Of a DNA stretch of 64,000 bases, positions 1 to 10,031 are shown in pieces. Under the pieces are notes generated by a model that did not search any database, was not told where the DNA came from, and saw only the letters and a list, made by a program, of their open reading frames with translations. Position 1 is the stretch's first letter. Each line of letters begins with the position of its first letter. Position numbers and translations under genes: made by a program. The DNA comes from Adiantum capillus-veneris (taxonomy: Eukaryota > Streptophyta > Polypodiopsida > Polypodiales > Pteridaceae): positions 3,382,312 through 3,446,311 of the forward strand of contig CM043945.1 of the NCBI GenBank assembly GCA_014529385.2, read 5' to 3'.

Positions 1-196
1 CTTCGTTGCCGATGACTTGGTGGAATCCATGGATCCTGTAACTCCAATTTCAGAAGTTAGTGTCTTTTTAGTACTGAAAGCCGAAGTGAAGCTTTTAACT
101 ATCCAAATGACTTGAAAATTGAAACATGAGCTATTCAGGGCCTAAGGATGCAAGGTAGGTGAAAAAATATGCAAAGTGGGCTCAAAATCATGCTGG

Positions 197-1207
197 AGAC
201 ATCATACGCGTATGATGTCTTTTGTGTCAAAATGACTTCATATTGGTTGTGCTTGTAGCTGATAGTGTATACATGATTATCATATGCTTGGATTTGAGTT
301 TGGATCCCATTTGGTCAAGCTTTGGCCAATTTAGTCCAGTTTCGGCTCTTGGCAAAATTTTGAAAGGGAATTGGATTGTATGATCCAAATTGGATAAAAC
401 TTGGTGGTTCACTTTCAAATGGCATGTAGATCACTTATGTTTGGTGGTTGAAGCCCTGAGGTGCCAAAATCACATAGTGAGATATCGTACGCGTATGATG
501 TCTTTTAGTGTATTTTTGGATCAAATTTCTCTAGAAGCTTGGATTTGGCTTTAGATAGGCTTATTCAGTGGATTTATGAAGTTTGGATAGATTTTGGGCT
601 AAAAATGGCTCTGGAGACATCATACGCGTATGATGTCTTTTTCATCAATTTTGCATGGCATTGGTTCTGTGGACTCCCCATGTACTAGTGAAGGACTGTC
701 TCTAGTCATATCTTGGTTTGGACTTGAGTATGTTGGATTTGGGCCAAAAATAGGCTTTAGGTGAAGGATTTTTCCTCAATTGGGCTAATGGGGTGATCCT
801 CTTGACCAAATGGTTCCAAATTTCATATGTAGCATGTATTAAATATATATAATGGATGTATGATGACAAATGAGCAGTTTTGGCTCTGTAAGTGCAAATA
901 GACATCATACGTGTATGATGTCTTTTGTGTCAAAATGGTGCTTTTTGGTTCCAGATAGCTTGTAGATGTGTTAATCAACAATCCTACAAAGTTTCAATGA
1001 GTTGGAGTTATTTTGACAAAATTAGGACCAAAAATCAATTTTATGGCCTACTTTGCATATTTTTTGGTTTTCCTTGGGTTTTCTAACTCCAATTCTCATG
1101 ATACTTGGTTCATAGGATGTGATTAATATGTGGAATGAGGCTATGTACTCAAATGTTGAAATGGATGTGAAATTCATGCTGTGAGACATCATACGCGTAT
1201 GATGTCT
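197..1207. repeat. Palindrome array in the 3' region of element A
   Basis: Five copies of a 24-bp palindrome with core ATCATACGCGTATGAT lie at 197-220, 480-503, 615-638, 900-923 and 1184-1207. Three copies (197, 615, 1184) are perfect inverted repeats over all 24 bases, flanked by AGAC and GTCT; the other two differ at one or two bases. Start-to-start spacing is 283, 135, 285 and 284 bp. The DNA between is AT-rich, with recurring phrases such as a TTTT run right after the palindrome, and codes for nothing recognisable. The same palindrome recurs in the leader of this element at 12523-13241 with nearly the same spacing. Confidence 0.93.
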
Positions 1208-2761
1208 TTTCTTGAAATGTTGGTCTTTTTGTGCAAAGAATGCTTTGTGTTAGTGCCCTAAGCCCTGCTAACTAGTTTTCAACTCAAAAAGTCATCAGTT
1301 TAGCTAAAAAGCCCCCTTATAGGCATTTCAGTCTCCGAAGTCGTCTTTTTGCCTTGGAGTTGAATTTCTTCAACTTTTCTTCTCGAGAGTTGCATTTCCA
1401 GCTCATTGGATATGTTGTGAAGCCATCTATTTGGTTGAACTTGACTTTGGCTCCCCGTTCTCCATCTTTCTCCTTTTGGTTGCCCGAAAGCGTCTTTTTC
1501 ACCATCGGTAAGTGAATCAGCTTTCCTTTGGGTTTTGCTTGCAAACATAAGTCATCCATGTATATTTGAAGCTACTTGTGAAGTTTCATTTCATTCGGTC
1601 GTCAATTTCAGCTGTTATGCCAAAATGACGCTTTGTGTGTCCGCAGCCGAAGCGGTTGTTTCGACCAACTTTTGGTGGTCCAAACCTGGAGATACTCCAT
1701 GGTTGCATTGCCCTCGATGTTGTTAAGCTTCCTGAGAAGTTTTGTGTCATTTCGACAACTTTTTCCTGTTTGCCTCTTGCAGGCTCTGTTGACCTAGGGT
1801 TTTTCCAGTCGTTCTTTCTCGAGCTTTGAGTGTTAGAAACCCATCTTCTATACTAGGGTAACCCACCTATAAGTTCTTGCAAGGTTTGGTTAGGCGGTTG
1901 TGCCACTACCTAGCATTCTACCGCATTCCCCGTCTGCTCTTGTTTCTTGGTTTTGGTCAGTTTTCGCGACAAAAGTTAATGATAAGCATCAAAAGCTTAT
2001 GGAAACGAGTCTACCTCTCATGTCTGGTGTCCTCTGAGCTCTCGTAGCAGTCGTAGAAGGCTGTAGAAGGTTGGATGCTCCTGTGTGCTCTTTGCTCTCT
2101 CCAAGAAGGTAATAGTGGAAATGAGCTTGAAAGTGATGTGAAAAATACTTAACTTCGGACTTCCCGGTTCACTTGTTACCAAATTTGATATGTGCTCCTA
2201 TCTCGTCATGAAATGCACTTTAGGATTTGAAATTTTTCAATTTGGACTCCGTTTGACCTGTTTCTGAGAAATCTGTCCACTTTGCCAAAATTCTGTCATT
2301 TCGGGCTTTCCGCAACTTTTCCCGAATTGTACTCAATTTTTACCATGGGTTGCCCTTGTCATTAGAATCATCACCATCTATTCTTTTCTTTTTTCTGATC
2401 TCGTTTCACCTTTTTTTTTAATTTTTCTTTTACTTTTATCAAGAAAATCATAAAAAATAAAGGAAAATAGAAAATTGAAGCCAAAAAATTTCAAACATAC
2501 ACGATAAATAGCTGGTAACCTTGTGTATATGAATATACACTTATTTGTGATTTTTAGACTTGGATTATCACTTTTTTCCACTTTTTAGCTCCAAAAACAC
2601 TCTTATTTAATGATATTTACATGTCTAGAGACCCAAATTCATCATTTGATCTCTTCTTGTTGCAAAACAAGGTATATAAGGGCATAAATATTATCAATAT
2701 CCGCAATCAAACATAAAAATTGCAAAATCATGTAAGACACTGCCCTTGTAATATAATTTTT

Positions 2762-2762
<1 letters not shown>
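1208..2762 (-). other. 3' untranslated region of element A
   Basis: No coding sequence is seen. Parts are recognisably similar to 46800-48036 in element H, notably the stretch around 2010-2030 (CTACCTCTCATGTCTGG) compared with 47430-47450, and the stretch around 2110-2170 compared with 47525-47590 (GTGGAAATGAG followed by GGACTTCCCG). The order relative to the pol end and the palindromes is the same in both elements, so this is a conserved non-coding section of the family rather than random flank. Confidence 0.6.

Positions 2763-2793
<31 letters not shown>
2763..2793. repeat. Poly(T) tract
   Basis: An uninterrupted run of 31 T lies just left of the polypyrimidine motif that follows the pol frame. 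On the element's strand it is poly(A). It could be a simple repeat or a relic of an A-rich 3' untranslated sequence. Confidence 0.9.
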
Positions 2794-2796
<3 letters not shown>

Positions 2797-2830
2797 TGTA
2801 GCTGCTTTGTAGCTCCTGTATACCTGTATA

Positions 2831-2844
2831 CCTCCCCCCCTCCT
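2831..2844 (-). promoter_or_regulatory. Polypurine-tract-like motif after the pol frame of element A
   Basis: On the minus strand this reads AGGAGGGGGGGAGG, a typical plus-strand primer tract for reverse transcription. It sits about 20 bp beyond the stop of the integrase/second-protease frame. A related tract occurs at the same place in element H (about 55624-55639), and similar tracts abut LTRs at 14827 and 42277. No LTR edge is visible next to this copy, so it may be an internal tract or mark a lost LTR junction. Confidence 0.45.
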
Positions 2845-2865
2845 AGTCTGAGTCCTCCCGGACAA

Positions 2866-4902
2866 CTATGAAGTGTCTGTGGGCGAAGCATTGTAGTTGT
2901 TTGGGTCAGAAGTTCCCAATGCAATTGTAGAGCGATGATACAACAGTCTTTCCAATAAAGCTGCTCTTTGTTTGATTGAAGGATTGGTGGTCGGGTTTTG
3001 GGTTGGTTTTGGCACTTCGGTAGTAGAATCAGTAGATGGATTCTTCTTTACCTTGTTGTTCTTTTTCACAATCCAAATCTGCTTCCGCTTCGCTTGTGCT
3101 TGCCACAAACTCTTTGCGACCCAAACTTGCTTTGTTCTTTGTGTTGATTTCCTCGCCTTGAAATACCTAGGAGTTTCTGTGGATTGTACTGAAGGGAGTT
3201 CCTGTTTACAAATCCTTGGGATCCAAATTTGCTTGCTATAGCTTTGTGCCATCATGAACTTCTTTGGAATCCAGATCTGTTTCACTGTCCTTGATTGTCT
3301 GGAATCACTCTGTTGTCCACCTTTGTGTTCTCTGGCACAACCTTTTTTGGTCTCCATACCAACTTTGTCCGTTTTTTCCCAAGGTTGAGCTGTTATATTA
3401 TTGCTTGTCTTCCTTATCCAATGTTGAGAGTTCCTCGTCGAAGAGCAATCCAGTTGTATAGAAACTTTTGGTTGCCATTGCTTCTTCTTTTTCTCTGGTT
3501 GTTGTTTACCTGTGTTCTTGGATTCTTCTTTTGGAGTTGGCTCTGCTCCTTTGGTGAACTTAATTGATTGACTTTCACCTTCGTATTTGATAAGCACTGA
3601 TTTAGAACTCCAGTCAATCATTGCATTGTATTGCTTTTGCCATGGTTGTCCTAGCAATAATGGATGTTGTGTAGCTTGGTCTTCAACCACGTAAAACATA
3701 TGAGGATACACATATTGGTTAATCTGTATATGTAAAACTGTGCATCCGACAGTTTTGATTGAATTCTCAGAGTAACTCTTTAACTCTTGCTTGGCAGTTT
3801 GTAATGTAGTGTCATTTGTCAATTGTCTATACAAACTGAGTGAAAGTAGGTTAGTTTGAGCTCCTGAATCCAATAGGGCTCTGGCTTTGATTTGGTTGGT
3901 TCCTACTTTGCATTCAATGATGGGTTCTTCTTTGTCATTATCCATTTCTGTTATACTGACTGCGTTTATTCGTATTGCTCCTTCATTGCGCTGTTTCTGA
4001 CGTAGTAGTCTTCTTTTCTCCATTCTTTCCTTCGGCTCGGCTTGCGCTTCTTCCACAATCTTTTTCTTTTTCTGGACACGTAGCTTTTCTTGATGTATTT
4101 TGAGAAGCATGTCTTGGGTTAGCGGCAAAAGATACTTTTTCACTCTGCATCCACTAATCCAATTGGGCATTTCTTCTTCGTCTAATGTAGCAAGCTTGAT
4201 GGCTCCACTTGGTGATAGATCTTTAATCACCAGAGGTCCCATCCCTCGCTTTTTAAGCTTCTTAGCATGTTGTTTCACAGTGTAAACCAGGACATAGTCC
4301 CCAACCTTAAACTCTTTAGTCCGCACATGTTTATCAAAAAATTCTTTTTGTCGCCTTTTTTGAGCGTAGATGGAAGCTACTGCTTTTAGGCGAAGCTCGT
4401 CTAGCTTTTCCAGGTCATCTATTCTATCAGAAAGCTCGTGCCCTGTCCACTCTAGATCCTTAGCCACCCTTAAGGTTGAAATCAAGAATTCTATTGGTAA
4501 GATAGCATTTAGCCCAAAAACCATGTTATATGGGGTCGTTCCTATTGATGTTTTATATGCTACCCTATATGCCCATAATGTTGAATGCAACTTCTGGTCC
4601 CAGTCAGTTCTCGACTCAGATACAATCTTCGTAAGGACCGTGCATATGGTTTTGTTTGTCGCTTCAGCTTGTCCGTTTGATTGTGGATGATACGGGGCTG
4701 ATTTCCTAAGGATTACCATGAATTCATTTAGAAGGATATCTATCACTTCATTTATAAAATGTGTGCCTCGATCACTCACAATTTCTATTGGCAATCCATA
4801 TCGTACAAAGACGTATTCATATAGAAATTGTGCCGTGGTCCTGGCATCTGCTTTTTGAGTTGCCTTTGCTTCGACCCACTTTGTTAGATAGTCTGTAGCC
4901 AC
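2866..4902 (-). pseudogene. Integrase core fused to a second retropepsin-like domain and W-x-P-K repeats (element A)
   Basis: An open 678-residue frame, the 3' part of the element A polyprotein. Residues 1-100 are the integrase catalytic core: SDRGTHF gives the second catalytic Asp (44) and NGQAE the Glu (80), 35 residues apart as usual. The first catalytic Asp is in the GID motif just upstream of an in-frame TAG at 4954-4956. Residues 100-290 resemble the C-terminal integrase region. A retropepsin-like domain follows at about 330-450: ALLDSGAQTN (Asp 345) and, some 70 residues later, LLLGQPW. This is additional to the normal protease at 8192-10030. About residues 530-640 hold repeats of the type IWIPK, IWIPR, VWVAK, IWIVK among basic residues. 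The start given is only the first Met after the stop; in life this was probably continuous with the upstream frame. Confidence 0.85.
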
Positions 4903-4953
4903 AACGATGTATTGTGCATGAGTCTTATATGCAGGAGGTGAAATGGGTCCGAC

Positions 4954-5823
4954 CTAATCAATCCCCCATTTTGCAAAAGCTCTTGCCCCCATCATTGGTC
5001 TAAGCGGCATATCATCTCTTTTAAGTGGTAATTTGGTCTGCTGACAGTCATCACACCGTTTAACGTATTCCTCAGCGTCCATATGTAATGTTGGCCACCA
5101 TATTCCTGCGGTTAAGACAAGTTTTGGTGTCTTATCACCTGAGAAATGGCCTCCACCTATTCCTCCATGAGCTTGCTCCAGGATTATCACATACTCAGAC
5201 TCTGATGCGCAAATCCTAAGCTGGTTGTCTTTACCTCTCTTATAGAGTTGATCTCCTATTAAAGCGTAATCTCTAGCTTCTGTCTCTACCGATTTCTGAC
5301 GAGCTTTTGAAGTTCCTTCTGGGAAAGTTCTATTTGTGAGATATTCAACAATATACTGACTCCGTCCCGGAGCTATCATTATCTGATATAATGTCGAATA
5401 CTCTGCTGGCGGTTTTGATGAACATACAATACATACAGTGACATATTCATGTACGCTTTCTTTCATTCCTGGCCAATAGACTCCCAATTGTAACAAATTT
5501 CTATATGTGTTCCTTCTTGAACAATGAAATGCACATTCCTGAACATGTGCTTCGTGTAGATATATATTATATTCCTCAGGATTGATGCATAGTCGTAAAA
5601 CATGATCATTTCCCAATTGATACAACCTTCCTGCAACCAATTGAAGATTCTTGGATTGCTGAATAGCAATATGTTTCTGGTTGTATTCTCTTCTATCAAA
5701 CTCTCCTCCATAGGTTAATAAGCTAACGACATTTTGAGACCACTTCGGTATCATTTCTATGTTGAACAAGTACGCGTATGGCATGTCGTCATCTACTCCT
5801 ATAGGGTCTTCTCCATTCGTCAA
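4954..5823 (-). pseudogene. Twin integrase H2C2 zinc-binding domains (element A)
   Basis: 289 residues between RNase H and the integrase core. Two H2C2 modules occur in series. The first has HEAH...FH...GVYWPGM...CIVC; the second has EQAHGG...GGHF...GIWWPTL...CDDCQ. Each is preceded by the GRLY or DQLYKRG strand typical of the integrase N-terminal region. A normal Ty3/gypsy integrase has a single such domain. Element H has the same pair at 58018-58830, so the duplication predates their divergence. The frame ends at a TAG (4954-4956) directly after the codon of the first catalytic Asp of the integrase core; downstream sequence stays in frame, so this is a simple nonsense mutation. Confidence 0.85.
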
Positions 5824-5836
5824 TCGCGAAAGATGA

Positions 5837-6178
5837 TCAGCTCAAAGATGTGTTTTTCCTTTCTTTACTACTACCGTGAAGTCGAATTCCAGTAAGATAA
5901 TGAACCGTAAAAAACACAAACTTGTTGGCTAGAAGATAATGCCGAAATTTCTTCACAGCATATATAATTCCTAATCCTTCTCGCTCTGTTGTGGTGTAAT
6001 TCTTCTCTGCATTGTTGAGCTGTTGACTGGCGTAACATATAGGAAAATCCATGTTTCCTTCTTCTGGCTGAGCCAGAATGCATCCTATTGCATATGCCGA
6101 AGCATCTATATGCACATGGAATATCTTCTCCCAATCTGGTGATTTCAAGACTGGAGCACTAATGAGTGCCTCTTTCAA
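5837..6178 (-). pseudogene. RNase H domain, internally deleted (element A)
   Basis: Ty3/gypsy RNase H: VHIDAS (first catalytic Asp), GCILAQ, REGLGIIYAVKKFRHYLLANKFVFF. Compared with element H, the stretch that should read DHQALLYLVNKP through ILLEFD is missing, and the frame then shifts, so the C-terminal part is read in another frame before rejoining the twin zinc-domain frame at 5823. The domain would degrade the RNA strand during reverse transcription; this copy is inactive. Confidence 0.85.
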
Positions 6179-6208
6179 TTTCTTGAATGATTCCTCACAC
6201 TCCTCTGT

Positions 6209-7195
6209 CTATTCAAAGTTCACTATTAGCCTGTAAACTGGTTGGCCTATTATAGCGTACATGTAAATGAATCGTCTATAATATCCGCAATGTCCCATAA
6301 AGCTCTGTACTTGTTTCGCATTGGTTGGTCTAGGCATATCCACTATAACTTTTATCTTCTCTAAATCCGTGGATATTCCGTTTTGTGAGACAATATGTCC
6401 CAGAATTCTGCCCTGTCGGACCATAAACACACATTTCTCAGGATTGAGACAAATGCGATATGTCCTACATTTCTCAAATACTTTTCTTAGGTATTCTAGA
6501 TGCTCATCTCTCAGAAGAGAATGTACACATAAGTCATCCATGTATATTTCTAGAAACAACCTTAAGTATTCTTTGAAAGCATGCGTCATCAGCCTCTGGA
6601 AGGTTGCAGAAGCATTGGTTAGACCAAAAGGCATAACCCGATAAGCATAAATTCCCCACTCCGTTGCAAAAGCTGTTTTATGTTGATCTGTCGGTGCTAT
6701 GGCTAGCTGGTTATATCCTGAAAAACCATCAAGAAAGGAGTATGTTGTTTTCCCTGATACACGCTCTAGAACATGATCAGTTATCGGCAGGGGATAATTG
6801 TCCCTGATTGTTGCAGCATTCACTTTCTTTAAGTTGACACACACTCGGAGTTTTTCGTTCTTCTTGGGTACCACCACAATCGGAGATACCCAATCGGTGT
6901 GTTCAATCTCGTATATGAATTCAGCTTCCATTAGCTTATCTATCTCTTCTTTGATTCGCTTAGCAAATGTATCATTATATGTGTATGGTCTCTATCTGCT
7001 AGGCTTTGCATCTTGTTTTAGTGGGATTGTGTGTTGGTATATCGATGGGTCAACTCCCTTTAAGTCCTTATAAGACCATGCAAACACATCTCTGTACTCT
7101 CTGAGAAGACTCAAAAGTCTCTCTTCCTCGCCTGGAGACAAATCTGTGGCTATGTACACCGATCTAGGTGTCTCACCTGGAGCTGCTAAATCCAC
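6209..7195 (-). pseudogene. Reverse transcriptase of element A
   Basis: Read from 7195: a segment ending VFAWSYKDLKGVDP and YQHTIPLKQDAKPSR, an in-frame stop near 6992, then the RT palm and fingers from 6931: DWVSPIVVVPKK, LRVCVNLKKVNAAT, SFLDGFSGYNQL, FGLTNASATFQRLM and the intact catalytic box YMDD (in EIYMDDLCVHS), then LNPEKCVF and SFMGHCGYYRRFIYMYA. A stop lies near 6209. It would copy element RNA into cDNA. The same gene in element H is at 59346-60453, where the catalytic box is damaged. Confidence 0.9.
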
Positions 7196-8161
7196 TTTTT
7201 TTGCATCCTCCAGTCCGCCATAAGATTCGTTCTCCCTTCTCTCTCGAATAGGTTAAGTTAATACCACCTTCCTATCCTCAATTGTGAATTTCCTGTAGTG
7301 AGAGGGAACATCCATGTTTTCCTTGATTTTAGCGTTTTCATCCTCTCCACTCTCAATTTCTGTCGTCCAAACTTCTTTCAGAGTTTTCTTGAGCTCTCTA
7401 TACTTGTTTCTACGTTCTAACTTGGACTCCGTGTGTTCTCTATTGCGCTTGTTCTTTTCTGATTTTTCTGTTTCAGTTTTCGTTTCATTCCTTTGAACTT
7501 GATTTCTTGAGCTTCTTTTGTCTTTTCATAAGCTCTCTAGATCATTGCCTCTCATTCTTCCTGAAATCTTGTCCTTAACACAATCTTCCGCCTTTACTAG
7601 CATCAGGAATTGATTTTTTCCTCTTATTCTAGGCATCGGATTGGTTCTAATCCCCTTTGTTTTTCTCTTTGCTCTATAGCGTTTCTGGCGTTGTTTAATT
7701 TGGTTCGAGAAATCATAAAATCTGACATCCGTTATAGTTTCTTCGTTTCCGCTTGAATTGTCCGTTGACTCATTGTCTGCTTCATTTTCCCACTCTGGAT
7801 GATCGGGAATGTCGTGAAACACCTCTTCTTCATCTTCCTTTTCCAGTGTATCATTCTTTTCAGCTTCTTTTTCGAGTATAGTTCTCAGCATGAAGTACGG
7901 AACCACGTCGTACCCGTCCTTGTCGCAAAATTTAGTTGTGGGACCATCCGGAATTGCACAAATATCTAGGGTTGCTAGAATGTGTGTCGATTCTAATGGT
8001 TCAAGCGTGTCCTCTAGAAAGGGTTCTCCTATATAAGCTTCGTCTTCGATAGCCCTTTCTAAAACATATTCTTCTCGCCTCAGATTTCCACATTTCGAGG
8101 CTCCACACATCCATAACTCCTTGGGCTTACCTAACCAAGCTGAAAATTCGGATCCCACCAA
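7196..8161 (-). pseudogene. Protease-RT linker region of element A
   Basis: An acidic 211-residue stretch (8161-7526) follows the protease domain in the same frame, separated from it by a single in-frame stop at 8192-8194. It includes ELWMCGAS and a run rich in Asp and Glu. A basic stretch follows at about 7500-7250 (repeated Lys, Arg and Glu), with stops, leading into RT. Element H has the equivalent at 60417-61200 with the same WMCGAS and CVKDKI words. No enzymatic motif is visible; it is most likely a polyprotein spacer. Confidence 0.65.
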
Positions 8162-8191
8162 AGTAGCTGAATCAAACTCCTCTACCGGTGT

Positions 8192-10030
8192 TCAGTTCAC
8201 ATCTTTGTAGCTATGGTCTCTCAGGTTCACACGTGTAGTGGTTTCCATATTTCTTAGGTATATGTGATCGTAGCCCCAATCCTGGACCATTTTCAACTGT
8301 CTCATGAATGGTCTTCCCAGTATGATATCATAGTTATTCTCCTTGCCAAAATCGACAATAGCAAAAGTATGTTCGTATTCAATGCCGCAAGAAGTCACTA
8401 CGAATTTCTCTAATAACCCCATAGGTTTCTCCATGTGTCCATCTGCTAATTGGAGTTTCAACCTAGTCTTCCTTATTGCTGGTTTCCCCCATTTTTTCCA
8501 GATTTCTTTTGTAGCAATGGCTACCCCAGCTCCGCTATCTAGTATTGCCATCGTGTTCACACCTTGGAATTCAACTGGTAAGGTTGTATTCCCCTCTTCA
8601 CCTTCGCAATACTCTCCAACCTTGTTTAAGGGTACAGGCTTAGCGTTCTTTTGTGGTTGGCTCAGCTCTTGTATACCCTCTTGGAGTCTCGATGTTGGGT
8701 CTTTTATCCCAAATTTCTCCAAGCATTTTTCTACAGTGGTCCCCATATGTGGTCTTAGCCTCAAAAGCTCAGCTAGAGTGATAGTGCATGTCACTGGTGT
8801 TGACAAGATCTCTATCAATCCTTGCGAGTCCATGACTTTTTCTGATGAGATTCTTCGTGAGGGAAGTGCTCTAATCTCCGATTTTGCTTCATACTCTCCT
8901 AAGTATGAAGGTAAGGTATTCAGTGAATGAGGTTTGCTCTCCATTGTTCTAACAGAGCCCCCATCTCCCCAGTAAGAATGCAGATCCAAGTCCACTTGAG
9001 ATCCTGCCTCAAATTCCACTATGGGAGGATTCCTGATGTCCTTTTCCCAATTTGTCTGATTAGCTTGGCAACTTAGCTCATTTGCAAAGTTTGCCTCTCT
9101 CACTTGTTTCCAAAATTCATTGTAATCCTCATCTCTTCTGTAAGACCTCTGTATGACTGGATGAAAACTCTCTATCTCCTGATCAGTTGTGTTCCATACT
9201 ATGCGGTCATCCTTGTGTGTATTTTCAGGCTTTTGTGCACTGGGAGTCTTTTCAGCTACCCGTGAAATGATAGTCTCTTGCTGAATTGGGTTTTCCGTTC
9301 CACAATTCAATATTTCTCTTGGTGGTTCTAATAAGGCTTGTGCAGTCTCGATCATTCTCTGGCACATTTCAAGTCTCTGCTTTTCCAATTCTGCGTTTGG
9401 GTATGTCATCCACCTCTGTTCTTGTGTTTGGTTGTTCTTTAACCTAGCTTTGTAAGCTCTCATCAGTGCGTCCAATGGTTCGTGTACTTTGTCGACTAGC
9501 ACTGATCCCCGTGAGCTTAAGCTCGTTGTTTCTTTGATACTCTTTTGTTTCGTTCTTTCCGGGCTCATCTCTCGTTTCCCGTTTTGACTCTCAAGTTTTT
9601 CTAATCTATCTTTAGTTCGCTTTAGTTCCTCAGCTAGAATAGCGTCTTCACGTTCTTTTCTCAACTTCATGCGTGCTTTTCTAGCTTTCCATGTGTTTCT
9701 CTGACTGCGCGGTCCTTGACTAACCACTTTAGTCGCTAACTTTCCATTCTCAGGTTTTCTAGTGGTTTTCTTAGCTTGAGCTCTAGTAACAACTTGCGTT
9801 GGTATCAGAGTTTCATTTTCAGACCCACTGCTGGTAGGAATAGTTTCTAGCATATTCAATGCCGTCTTTTGCACTTTGTTTGGATTCTTTGAACAATCCT
9901 CAATGAAGTGATTAACCCCACACTCAGTGCAATAAGCGTTAATTCTAATGATTTCCGTATGTGGACAAACATTCATCAGATGGTCACCTCCACACTTGTA
10001 ACAGGGTCCTAGTGCTGGTCTCGGTCCCAT
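8192..10030 (-). pseudogene. Gag zinc knuckles and retropepsin protease of element A
   Basis: 612 residues. The N-terminus has two knuckles, CYKCGGDHLMNVC and CTECGVNHFIEDC; both have three residues between the second Cys and the His, one fewer than the usual CX2CX4HX4C. A long charged region follows. The C-terminal part is a retropepsin: MAILDSGAGVAIAT (catalytic DSG), LQLADGH, FAIVDFG and IILGRPFMRQ. The gag frame ends two bases before this ATG (TAA overlapping AATG), with a frame change, so a decayed continuous frame or a programmed shift is possible. The family counterpart is at 61500-63263 in element H. Confidence 0.85.
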
Positions 10031-10031
10031 T

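Noticed and set aside
197-1207. CRISPR-like repeat-spacer pattern
   Set aside because: Spacing is about 284 bp, the repeats are perfect palindromes in retroelement non-coding DNA, and the genome is eukaryotic.
1300-1559. Overlapping minus-strand ORFs of about 80 residues
   Set aside because: They lie in the 3' untranslated region of element A in two frames at once, with no motif.
8343-8930. Plus-strand ORF of 195 residues
   Set aside because: It is antisense to the clear protease/gag frame of element A; no domain is seen in its own reading.
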